A stretch of DNA of 64,000 bases, from assembly GCF_000277795.1 (NCBI RefSeq), contig NC_018149.1:403160-467159 (forward strand), written 5' to 3'. Shown here one piece after another: positions 52,126 through 63,062 of this stretch (position 1 is the stretch's first letter; the number at the start of each line of letters is the position of its first letter). The notes under the pieces were generated by a model. It searched no databases, was not told where the DNA came from, and saw nothing but the letters and a program-made list of their open reading frames with translations. The DNA comes from Mycoplasma wenyonii str. Massachusetts (GTDB taxonomy: Bacteria; Bacillota_I; Bacilli_A; Mycoplasmatales; Mycoplasmoidaceae). Both the position numbers and the translations under genes were made by a program.

Positions 52126-55100
52126 ATGGCTGAAATATCTTCACCGTCCACTAAACAAGAGTTAATTGAATTTGTAATATCTCTTTTTACGGGTGAAAGT
52201 GGTGAAGAATATATACATTCCGAAGGTAAAAACTTACAAAGTTAACTCTTTGGAGTCTTTTTATTAAATGATTTCTATCAATTTTTAAGTCAAAAGCATC
52301 CCTATCTAGAGAGGCAAGATGCAAGGGAAATTCTTGAACAACTAAAAAATGAAAATAAAACATTTCATTCATTTAATAAGTTCTTCCTAAAAGCATTAAG
52401 AGAAGGCTTTATCTACAGAAGATTTGCGGACAAAAAGAATTATTCTATTAACTTATTAGATTTCAAGAATCCCGAAAACAACATTTTTAAGGTAGTAGAT
52501 GGAATTAGTTTCAAAGCCACACAAACTGACTATGAATTTCAAAGTAGAGTGGAAGTCAAGCTCGATTTAGTTATTTATATCAATGGAATACCTCTATTTG
52601 TGTGAGAATTTAAAGACCCAAAGAAAGATCTATTCGAAAAAGATACTCTCCTCGGAACTGAACAATTAATTAGATATAACGAGAAAGCAATACCAGAACT
52701 CTTTAGATATAACGCTTTTTGCGTTATATGCAATGGTTTAGAAGGAGTTAAATATGGTGTTTCTTGGGGGGAATATGGCGACTACAAGGAATGAAAAAGA
52801 GTATTTAAAGAAGACAAACCAATCAATAAAAACATACTCATTGTAACTATTAGAGGATTATTCAATAAATCAAGAATAGTTGAAATTCTCGAGAACTTCA
52901 TTTGCTTTTCAGATACTGATCCCAAGAAAAAGATTGTCTGCAGATATCCACAATATTTTGGAGCAACCAAGTTATTGGAAAGTATTGAGAATAACTGCAA
53001 GAAAGATACTCAAGGAACGGGAAAAGGTGGAATCTACTTTGGAGCTACAGGTTGTGGCAAGAGTTACACCATGTTATTCCTCTCAAGATTACTTCTCAAA
53101 TCAAACAAATTAAATAGACCAACAATATTACTAATTACTGATAGAAGGGAACTCAATTACCAACTGAGAAAGTTGTTCTATGACCACAAAGAATATTTGC
53201 AATGTGAAGAAGTTGTTGGGATAGAAAAGAGCAAAGAACACCTGAAAAGAACTCTTGCTAATGCTACACCTGGTGGAATTTATCTAACTAATATTCAAAA
53301 GTTTTTAAGTATTGATGAAGTACTAACTGAAAAGTGAAATTTTGTGTGCATCTCTGATGAAGCTCACAGAACACAAGATAGTTTAAGTGGCCATTATAAG
53401 AGAACTTTTGAAGGGGAAGGGTTGCGACACTGTAAACACTTAGCTCAAGTGTTGCGTGATTCTTTACCTAATGCAACTTATGTGGGATTTACTGCAACTC
53501 CCAGAGATAAGACCTTAGAGGTGTTTGGGTCAATAGTGGATGTGTACAGTATGGAGCAGTCTAAATATGATGGTTTCACTGTCCAAATACTCACAAACTC
53601 CAAAGAGACTAAGTTAAGGCTTGATGAGAGAATTGCAAGAGAAATTAACAGTATCTATAGAGAAATGGAGAGTGAAGGGACTAACAAAGAAAAGATTGAA
53701 GAGGATCAAGAAAGCAGAACTAGAAGAAGGAAGGCACTTTCTTCTCCTAAGAGATTAAGAGCTGTTACGGAGAATATCATCGAAGACTATGAGAGGAGAG
53801 TGAGTCTGAGGCAAACTGTGCGAGAAAAAGCGATGATAGTTGCGGATAACAAAGAAGCTGCATTCATCATCTATCAAACAATTAAAGAGAAAAGACCTAC
53901 TTGATTTGCAAATGAAGATCCTTTATTTCCAGAAAGGTCTATGGTGAATCTAGTTATCTCTGTCACCCCAGAAGATCGAGAAGAGCTGAAAGAAGTGGCT
54001 GGGGATTCCGGAAGACATAATAAGTTAGCTAATGAATTTAAGAAGGAAAAGTCTAGTTTCAAGATCGCAATAGTCTGCAGAATGTGACTAACTGGTTTTG
54101 ATGTTCCTTCTTTAGATTTGATGTATTTGGATAGATATGTTAAGGGTCATGAATTAATTCAAGCTATTTCGAGAGTTAATAGAAGTTTCCTGGGAAAGAG
54201 AGTTGGAATGGTTATTTGCTATTTACCGCTAAAGAAAAGATGAATAGAGGCATTTAAGGCTCTAGAAGAGATGGGTGAAATGAGTAGACCGGTGGAAATT
54301 GATGAACTTGCAGAGCGATTAAAGATGCAAATCGGAGAGGTGGATTCACTATTTTCTGTCAATGAAGAATGGGGTGAGGGAGTTAAGCAATTCTTTTGGG
54401 GTAGTGAGGTTGAAAAGATGGTATTTGTTCGAAAGATTGCAGAATGAATTAACAAACAAACTGAACAATGGAGAGTAGAGATATTGAACAAACTGAAGAA
54501 GCTACACATTACTTACCAGCAATGTAAGTCTTATGAAAACTTAGAAGATGAATGCAAAAATGCAGTTATGTTATTTGAGGCAATCAAGAGAGAATGAAAG
54601 ACTCCAACACGGGCAGAAAAGATTCAAGGGGAGAGGATTGATGCCTTAATGAAACATGCCTTTGATGTTCATGGTGAGATTAGAGATGAAGGTGACGAAA
54701 TATTAGATATGTCTTTTAACTATTCAAGAGATCCGATTGATATGGGATCTTATTTCTCAATATCTCCAGAATCACTAGAAGATCGGGCAAAGATGTATGA
54801 AAAAATTAATAATCTTACTGAACAATTGAATGACAAAGGAGAAAAGGGTCAAATCTTCTCAGAAAAGCTAAAGGATTTAGTTAGCAGAATTAACTCTTCT
54901 TGAGATGAACAGACTAAATATGAACAAATAAAACAAGAAATTCAACAAATAATACAAGAGGCTCAAACACTACTAGAAGAGGGAGAAGAGGAGAAAAAAG
55001 AAAGAAAGCTGTCTGATTTGATTTACAGTAAAGTCTTGGTTCATGTAAGAGATAAATATGCTTTCAACTTCCAAGATGAGAAAATGAGAAATCTATCTGA

Positions 55101-55353
55101 AGAAATAAGGCAAATAGGGGATAAGTACATAAAACAGATTGATTGAGATAAAAAAATTGCTACCAGAAGCAGAATTACAAAAGCACTAGATTTTTCATTG
55201 AAAAATGCTGAATGACCTCCTTTCCCTCCTGAAAAAGATTTAGAAGATCAACCTTCTTCCTCCTATAGCACTTCAGTGGTTATTAAAGAAACAATTGAAC
55301 TCCTAATATACGTTTTCAAAAATATTGTTCAAGAAGAGAAGAAAGAAGAATAG
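52126..55353 (+). pseudogene. hsdR: hsdR, locus 3: intact nuclease residues but in-frame TAA at codon 40
   Basis: 1,076 codons including stops, ATG at 52126. TAA at 52243-52245 falls in the N-terminal region (KNLQS, stop, LFGVFLLND), where locus 2 reads KNLRKDATEVFLLDD. Everything after it is open. Nuclease site LDLVIYINGIPLFVWEFKDP has Asp147, Glu161 and Lys163, and GTEQLIRY supplies QxxxY. Helicase: GATGCGKSYT, CISDEAHRTQ, GFTATPRDKT, MWLTGFDVP, LIQAISRVNR. No ATG lies between the TAA and the nuclease domain; GTG 52549 comes just before Asp147. If the stop holds, only a fragment is made. Confidence 0.82.
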
Positions 55354-55368
55354 CCTCTCTTAATTAAG

Positions 55369-56919
55369 ATGTCTAGCATTTTTACAACTAAACAGTGGTT
55401 TGAGAAATTAATGAATTTTCAAGGTTCTTTGGGAATCTTTGAATACGGAGAGATAATTACTAGCTTATTTCTCTTGAAACACTTAGATGGAAGATTCAAA
55501 AGTCAGAGGGAAAAGATAAAACAAGAGGGCAGGGAAGAAGAGTTAGAGGAAAGTATTTCTTATCTTTCGGATGGTATTACTTATTTACCTAAAGAAGCCA
55601 GATGAGCTGAAATCAGAGAGAAATCCAAGGAAGCTCATTTGGGGGTTTGCTTAGATGAAGCCTTTGAATTAATTCAAGAAGAAGATCCAAGACTAGAAGG
55701 GGTAATAAGAAGAAATTGTTTCACTCACTCAAAACTACAAAAAGGGAATTTAAACACTCTAATGGATGTTGTGGAGGGAATGTATGGTGCAGAAGAGAGT
55801 GAGGAGAGATTTATTCAAAAATTCCAAGAACTACTGAATGAGTTTGCTAAAAAGGCCGGAAAAGTAGAAAAAGACTACAAACACACAGAACTTACTGCAT
55901 CCAAGCTGCTAGTTGCCCTATTAGAGCCAGATAGGGGAAGAATTTATGATCCTTGTTTCGGAACTGCTAGCTTGTTATTGGAGGCTGCCAAATATATCAA
56001 AAAAGATCAAGAACATCTGGATGATGTTTCTTTCTATGGGCAAGAATTATCTGAGCCAATGCAAAAGTTAGCAAAAATTAACTTTGCTATTAATGGAGCG
56101 GAACTCTTTTCGAAAGAGCCGGCTTGTACCTTCCACAATGATCAACACCTTGACTTAGCAGGAAAAGTAGATTACATTGTTACGAGCCCGCCTGCCAATC
56201 AACCCGATTGAAGAAGTGAAGCTGGCTTAATTGAGGATGAAAGATGAGAGAAGTATGGAATTCCACCAGCAAATAATGCCAACTATGCTTGAGTGACACA
56301 CATAATTCACAAACTTTCTCGAAATGGAATTGCCGCTTTGTTTTTTCCTCAAAGGTCGTTGTATAGTCTTGGGGATGAAAAAAGAATTAGACAAAAAATC
56401 ATTGAAGAAGATCTGGTGGAAGCGGTTATCTTACTACCGAAGAGAATTGTCTACAACGACGATAAGCAACTATCTATTTTGGTAATTAATAACAACAAAA
56501 ATAGAAGAACAATTAAGTTCCAAGGTCAAGAAAGAACTTTTAGAGATAGAGGGGGAGAAGTGTTATTTATTGATGCAAGAAAAATAGCAGGAATAAAGGT
56601 GGAGGGGGACTTGCAACTATCTTTAGAAGATATTTCAAAAATTGTTGCCACCTTTAAATCTTGAAGATATGAATTTTCTGGCTCAGAAATGGAAGATATT
56701 GAGAAAATAAGACACAAACGTGTTACTTTACAAGAAATAAGAGAAACAGATTACTCTTTATTTCTTGACAAATATCTCTTATATGATTCCGGTGAAGAAA
56801 AACAAGACTTGAGTAGTTTGATTGAAAAGAAAAAGGAAATAGAAAGAAATCTATTAATTCTTTTTGAGACTGAAGAAGAAAAGAAGAGGAGAGTTCAAGA
56901 ATTCTTAAGAAGGTCTTAG
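55369..56919 (+). CDS. hsdM: HsdM type I methyltransferase subunit, locus 3
   Basis: 516 aa, ATG 15 nt after hsdR3. N-terminal helices (EIITSLFLLKHLD), motif I RIYDPCFGTASLLLEA (Asp194; GTA in place of GSG), GQELSEPMQKLAKINFAING, motif IV SPPA (Ser273) in IVTSPPANQ where NPPF is usual. Later LVEAVILLPKRIVYN and a C-terminal coiled coil. Motif I looks usable; motif IV lacks the aromatic. Paralogous to locus 2 throughout. Confidence 0.87.
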
Positions 56920-56922
56920 AGA

Positions 56923-58638
56923 ATGAAATTCAAAGATATATTCTCTAAATTTCAATTTCTTAAAGACAAGGGAAAGGGGACATCGAATAAAAGGAATTAC
57001 TCTCCTGTAGTGCAAAAAGCCCAACAAATCCAAAATAATTATTCTCTTAAGAGTCAGGTTTATTTAAAGCCTGCACAGAATCCTAACTACAACCAGAATA
57101 ACACTTACAACAAGAGTTACACAAATTCTTCTTACCAGACAAATAAATACAAATTTACTTCAACATCTAGCTATAGCCAAACACAAACTTATAAACCCAA
57201 AACCGACTTCTCTAATTACTCTTCAAAAAATTTTGTAAATACTAACTACACAACAAAACCTAAACCAAATCTAAATTCTTATTCAACTCCTCCAAGGCAG
57301 AATTTTTCAACAGGACAAGCCCAATACAAAAAGTATGAAAGCTCAAACTCCAAGTCTTATTCAACAAAATCTCAAGCGACATTCAATAAATCGAGATATT
57401 ATTCCCCACCAATAAAGAAACAGAGTGATGTGATTATTGCTGGATACACTCCCCGAAACAAAAAGAAACAAACTTGAAGTCCCGAGCCAAATACTCTAGG
57501 AAATTATGTTTCTAGACGTAAAGTTCTAAATTACGGAGGCTTTTCCGCAAAAATAATAGAACCTACGTTTGATAGAACATTTTCTTTCTCAGATTCAAAC
57601 TCTGTGGGAGAAAAAGAGAAAAGAGACTACTTGACAGTAGATAAAGGGGATGTAGTTATTAATCTACATTCCCTAGGGAAAAATAGACATAAATTTGCAA
57701 TTGCGATGTACGAAGGAGAAGAAATGGCAATAACTCACCCAGACAACTATGTGTTTAGGGCTTGAGGGGAATCCTTAGACAGTAAATTTTTGAAATTAAT
57801 AATTACTGGTCAATTATTTGATGACAAGCTCTCTGGTCTAATCTGAAGAAAGAAAAAAGCACTTAATGCCATTGACAAGGTTTTTTGAGAAGAATTTATT
57901 GAACTTGAATTAAATATTCCGAGCTTAGACAGCCAGAGGGAGTGCATTAAAAAGTGAGAGTCAATTGAAGAATTAATTTCTGCAAAACAAGCTATTAATC
58001 AAGAATTAGAAAAATGAATGAAGTATTATTTTCATTCTTTATCTCCCGTTGAAGATCTAATAAGTAAAAATTTCAAAGAGCTTTTTGTAGAAGACAAAAA
58101 AGAAGAAACAAGCTATTTAAAGCTAGATTTAAAAGATCCGTGTGGCAAATTTATTTTTTCTAACCTAAAAGATTTAATAATTAACCACAAATGTGATATG
58201 TACAATCAAAAATTTTGTAAAGCAAATAAATTACTTCTTTCTAAAAAGGTTTATGAGGATGAAGAAAGAGAGCACTTTCTACACTTGTGACTTGGTTGTG
58301 AAGAATTTTTAAAAAACTACAACTTAATTGCTTTTGCTCCTCTGTTAAATGTTCTAGAAATTCCTTACAGTTATTGCTTAATAAAGGAACACTTTAATCA
58401 CTTAATAAAAAATATTCCCACTGCAACCACTAGCAGTAGAACTATCACTCTTCCGCAATTAAGAAATATTGATTTTCAAATTCACCCTACAAACAAAATA
58501 ATTGAATTTAATAGAACTTGTGAGCCAATCTTTGAGTATCAACAAGCGCTAGAAGAGGAAATCTATAAGTTACGTAAATTATTAGAAAAAGAAGAGGAGA
58601 TTATTAATAAAAAGATATTTACTAGAAAGTTAAATTAG
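56923..58638 (+). CDS. hsdS: HsdS specificity subunit with a long low-complexity N-terminal extension, locus 3
   Basis: 571 aa, ATG 3 nt after hsdM3. Residues about 20-183 are almost wholly Ser, Asn, Tyr, Thr, Gln, Lys and Pro (for example NPNYNQNNTYNKSYTNSSYQ), with no hydrophobic core and strong positive charge. From about 185 a normal HsdS follows: first recognition domain, spacer with SLDSQRECIKKWESIEELIS, second domain, and the closing spacer IIEFNRTCEPIFEYQQALEE. The locus 2 HsdS lacks the extension. The extension resembles disordered, prion-like segments and could bind nucleic acid or other copies of itself. Confidence 0.87.
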
Positions 58639-58748
58639 TGTTTGTGAAGAACATTGTTCGATAAGTATTGGAGTAAGTAACATGACTCTTTTGATTAATC
58701 AAAAATTTAAAATTGGGTAGAAAAATTTAATCTGATAGTTATCGATTA

Positions 58749-59906
58749 ATTAAGCTGTCAAGCTTATTAAAGCTATTTATAGTTTCGACAACAAGTTTTG
58801 GTGTTCCCCTAACCTTTTATGGAATTTCTCCTGACACCGTCACAAAAGAACAGAGACAATTTAAGTGACTATTAAATTGAGAAGATAATCAAGAATCGCC
58901 AAGCATTTTAACTTGAAAAAGGGAGTCTAACAAATATCTTGTTTCATCGAGAAAACATAGATGACAAGGGCTGTACACAGATGAAGAAATAGAAAAATTA
59001 TTTACTGGTAAAGATAGAAGAAATATTTACAAATTATTTTTTAAGAGCGAAGTAATACAAAAAGAAGGTGAAATAAAAAACGGCAAAGGAATTAAAGGGT
59101 CTATTGGGTTAGCAAAGATTAGTTCAGAAAAGGAAATGAGTGGTAGCGCGAAAGTAAAAATAGAAGAAATAACAAAAGAAGAGGCTAAAAAGGTTTATTT
59201 AATTATTGCTAAAGGCAAGAAGTCAATATATTTAATGCCAGCTGTGTTGTCCGAAGAATCTGATGCCGGAAACAACTTGAAAGCAACAGAGAGGGAAAAA
59301 GAGATTTGGACGAATGGGGTTGATGTTGCAAGTTGAAAGTGGAATGATCGACAAGCAAAAGAATGGGATGTCGGGAGAGATGGGGAAATTCAAAAATCAT
59401 TAAAGGGTGGTTTTATAGTAGCTAGAGCCGGAGGGAATGTTGTTAATGGAGTGATTGAAAAAAATGAATCAGAAAGGTTAAGAGAATTTGAATATTGATG
59501 AGGAGGGAAAATTTCAGGTATGCGTGCTCATGTAAGGATTGAACAACACGCGGAAGGAGATTTTTATTATCAAAATGCTGGTATAGTGTTGGGGAAACGA
59601 GGGGAGAAAGAAGTTAACTTGGGGTTAGGTTTGGCTCTTGTAGTGGAACAATTTAATAACACGAGAGAAAAATTTTTCCCATTAGATATTCAAGTGATGG
59701 GGGAGAATCAATCATTAAAAGACAAACATAAAGATAATAAGAGACTAGTACAAGAAATAGAAATAGATGATGAAATTACTCAAGTTGTGGGAGTTAGATT
59801 AGACCAAGTTGTTATTAGTGAGACTGGAATTGGTGGCGGTGTAGAAAGAGAAATAAAATGAGGAAACTTAAAAAGACCTACTTGAACTAGTGAATTAATT
59901 AAATAA
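58749..59906 (+). CDS. Large hypothetical protein, start codon uncertain
   Basis: 385 aa if started at ATT 58749; CTG 58755 or TTA 58746 are equally possible, and no ATG or GTG lies before the hydrophobic lead (LSSLLKLFIVSTTSFGVPLT). The body is charged, with few or no Cys. AKKVYLIIAKGKKSIYLMPA and the end WGNLKRPTWTSELIK resemble KKFILVGVNR.. and ..TELVK of 60566-61708. One of three large paralogues at this end of the window. No domain known. Confidence 0.72.
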
Positions 59907-59954
59907 AACCTTAAATAAATTACTTAGTACTTATTTATTAAAAATAAAAATTTA

Positions 59955-60506
59955 TTATTTCAATTCTTCCAAAGTACAATTTGTCTCTTTTAAGTTATCT
60001 TCAAATTTCATTTTTTTCTCCCGCATATCTACTGTAGTTTTCTCTTTAAGATCTATTCCTCTCAAAGAAGTTCAAGTATTTCTATTATTTCTTGTGTTAT
60101 CTTTTATTATTTCCTTCTTTTCTCCTGTAGAAAAATCATCCCCTTCAAGAATCAAAGTAACTTCTGTAATATCTCCAGAATTTGTGTCTATACTTTTAAC
60201 TTTCTTTAACTTAGAGAGATCAAAGGGGCTTGAACTGTCATAAAAATAGAATTCCGTGGTTCAAGGATTTTTGTCTCTTTGACAAGCCAATAATTTTCTA
60301 TTTTTATTTTCTGGTTCTGGTGGGACTTGTTCTTTTGCGCTTCCTTGAAGAACTATTAGACAAGACTTTTTTAAATCTTCTAAGTCTTTCAACTTAACTC
60401 TTTCTACTGAAGTGCTTTTAAGTGCATGTGAAACTGGAATAGCAACTCCTGCACTAGCAACTAGTGCAACAATTGCTTTTCCTAAAAGATCTAGAGGAAG
60501 CGACAT
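59955..60506 (-). CDS. Secreted paralogue, MSLPLD subtype
   Basis: 183 aa, ATG at 60506. First 36 residues identical to 51319-51843 (MSLPLDLLGKAIVALVASAG, VAIPVSHALKSTSVER), then KKSCLIVLQGSAK..LLACQRDKNP, Trp, FYFYDSSSPF, WTSLRGIDLKEKTTVDMREK. The middle is more diverged. The identical upstream stretch suggests the promoter was copied with the gene. Confidence 0.88.
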
Positions 60507-60565
60507 TGCTGGGATTTAGTAAATCTGAAACTTATTTCCATATTTTAAAAAGGCTTTAAGGGCTC

Positions 60566-61708
60566 TTACTTAACTAATTCAGTTTTATAAGGGAGTTCAA
60601 AATGAACATTTCAAGGAAGTTTGTCACCATTTTTAGTTTCTAACTTTCCATTTTTTATATGTGTGTAGTCAGGATCTCACAAATAGTATTGTCTTTTGGT
60701 ATCTAGTTGGATGGTTGATGGAGAGCTCGCGAGTGCGAAATGATTAGAAGAACCTGTGTCGCTTTTTCCTAACTCTATAAAACTCTTATTCCCTCCTTCC
60801 GCGCCTTTTCATTTTTCTCCCACTATTGATCCTTTAGTGAATATCAAATCATGAATAACTACATATGGACGAGGGTATTTTTTGCCACCACTTGTTGGTG
60901 GTCCGACAAAAAGCCTTTCCGTGGTTGTCCTTCCAGCGACACTGTCTTTTTTGTAAGTTACTTTTACTAAACCACTTCTTGATCATCTGGTTTCATTACC
61001 ACCCCCTCCCTCTGTCGTTCCATTTAATTTACCTCCTTCAAAAATAACACTTAAAGTTGCATCTGTTTGTAACTTAAAGCCTAGAACACCAACCTGTTTA
61101 TCACTACTGTTTTTTAGTTGTTTTTCAATAAAACCTGGTTTTTCACTTTCTGAATAATACTTCTTAAAGAAAACATGATCGCAATATCCACCTTCTATTG
61201 CTTTTTGTTGTTCAGTTTTTGAATTACAGTTCTTCTGAATTCCTTTGTGACCAACTTTCACTAACGACACTAAGCCGGTAAGTTCTACTTCTTTGCTATT
61301 TCTGTTAACTCCAACAAGAATGAACTTCTTGGTAGTTAATCCATTAAGGGATTCTGAAGTATTTTTAGAGCCTACTTTTTCTACTAACTTAAGCTCTCCT
61401 TCTACTTCGCTTGAGTTCTTCTTGGTGTATTTAGAAAGTGTGGAATTGAAATAATCTGTATTTGTCGGTCTTGCTATGTAACTATATGAATACTTAACTG
61501 GTTTTTTAAATCCTCCACTTAATCACCAAGAGTCAAAGGTAGGTGTAACAGTTCCTCCTTGTCAGTTATCTCCTTTGTAATTAGAAGTTAATTCAGTTAC
61601 TCTTCCTTCTGCTCCCCCTCAAGAAGATAAATTACTACCAAAATACATAGAAGGACTTCCTAACCCCCCTAGATAAATTAATCCTTTGCTGAGGGTTGGT
61701 ACTTTCAA
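60566..61708 (-). CDS. Large hypothetical protein with TTG start
   Basis: 380 aa from TTG at 61708; TAG three codons upstream rules out more. A weakly hydrophobic Gly-rich N-terminus (VPTLSKGLIYLGGLGSPSMY). Middle KKFILVGVNRNSKEVELTGL, then VSLVKVG; the end YYLWDPDYTHIKNGKLETKN and LPYKTELVK matches YFLWDPSYTNIKNGKLITKD and FNSSLIK of 63063-64000. Two Cys (KNCNSK, GYCDHV). Function unknown. Confidence 0.8.
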
Positions 61709-61769
61709 TGGAGAAGCCTACTCTTGACTACTAAACCAAAATTTTAGAGCTTAAAACTGCTGTTATTTA

Positions 61770-62324
61770 CTAACTACTGGGTCCGGTTTCAGAATCACTT
61801 CAAGTTGTTAAAGGGAGGTCCCTTTCTATTCAGTTATCTGTAAAATAGATTTTTTTCTCCTTCAAATTTATTTTTGTTTGCTCTTTTAGATTTATTCCAT
61901 GTAAAGGAGTTCAGGTTTGTTTTTGAATATTCTTGATTGTTTCTTTTTGTTCGACTTCTTCACTTCCCTCAAAAACTAAAGAAACTTCTGTACTTCCTGA
62001 AGTGGTTTCTAAATGGCGAACTGTTTTTAAGTTAGAAACATTAAAGCTTTTTGAGCTGTCATAAAAGAAAAACTCTGTTGTTTCGGGGTTATTGTCTCTT
62101 TGACAAGCTAGTAATTTTTTATTATGTTTTGCTTGTTGAGCTTCTTGAGTTTCTTGTCCATCTCCTTGCAAAACTATCAAGCAAAGATTTTTCAAATCTT
62201 CTTGCTTTTCTAACTTAACTCTTTCAACAGCTGGTCTAAGAGCTCTTGCGACTGGAACCATAATTCCTACACCAGCTGTACCAACTACTAAAGCTTTACC
62301 TAATAGTCCAATTGCAAAGGACAT
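61770..62324 (-). CDS. Secreted paralogue, MSLPLD-related
   Basis: 184 aa, ATG at 62324. Leader MSFAIGLLGKALVVGTAGVG then IMVPVARALRP; KNLCLIVLQGDGQ..LLACQRDNNP; TEFFFYDSSKSF; WTPLHGINLKEQTKINLKEK; a longer C-terminal tail (DLPLTTWSDSETGPSS) than the other two members. Confidence 0.87.
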
Positions 62325-62502
62325 ATTTAACTCTTACTAAAGTATTTCAAACTAATAAACAAGGATTTTATTATTTTCACTTTTAAAGAAAAATAGTAAA
62401 AAATAAATTTCTTATATTTATACAATTCAAGTTTCAAAGAGATTATTGATAGAAATGAAAGTAAAATCTCCTGATTTCTTGAAAAATATAAATATTTTTT
62501 AA

Positions 62503-63053
62503 TTAATTTCTTTACTTCTTTCAGGATTTGTTAAAGGTTCTCTTGGAATTGTAGCTTCTACTTCAGTTATTGGTCCTGTAGCATATATTCAATTGCAAAA
62601 AGTGGAAGTAATTCCAAGGAATTGAAGTTATCTAAACAATCAGATTTTGACAATTGTTTAGTAGTGATAGAAGGAAATAGTGAAAAAGATAGTGAAGATT
62701 CAGATGGAGGTAGTGATAGAAGATTATTAGCTTGTCACAACCCTTCAAATACCAAAACACAAACTGATTTCTTTTTGTGAGTGAAGGGTTCTTCTGAATT
62801 GCCCAAAGAAGTAAGTCTTGTAAAAGTTGATTCTGAACAAGTTCCTATCAAGCTTAGTCTGGCGCTCTTAGAGTCTGATGGTTCTAACTCTCTAGAAACA
62901 ATTAATTTGTCTAATCGCAATTGGAATTTTTTAAATGGAGTGAATTTAAAAGACAAGTGTAGAGTTGGATTTTCTGGAATTAAACAAATTTTTTGTGAAG
63001 GTGCAGAGGAAAAGCCGACAATACACTACTCTCTTAAAGAATTACAAGTATAA
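62503..63053 (+). pseudogene. Broken secreted paralogue (frameshift, no normal start)
   Basis: The leader frame (LLLSGFVKGSLGIVASTSVI, GPVAYI) has no ATG after TAA at 62500. It then loses frame near CAATTGCAAAAAGTGG (about 62590-62605). The downstream frame continues KSGSNSKELKLSKQSDFDNC, LVVIEGN, LLACHNP, FFLWVKGSSELPKEVSLVKV to TAA at 63051. Intact relative: 41071-41649. Length is 3n+2, fitting one lost base. An ATG at 62455 is in the leader frame but is cut off by that TAA. Confidence 0.75.
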
Positions 63054-63062
63054 ATTTTCAGA

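Noticed and set aside
52549-55353. Internal restart of hsdR3 at GTG 52549
   Set aside because: It would begin just before the catalytic Asp and lack the N-terminal part of the nuclease fold, and no ribosome site is visible. Kept as a pseudogene with a note.
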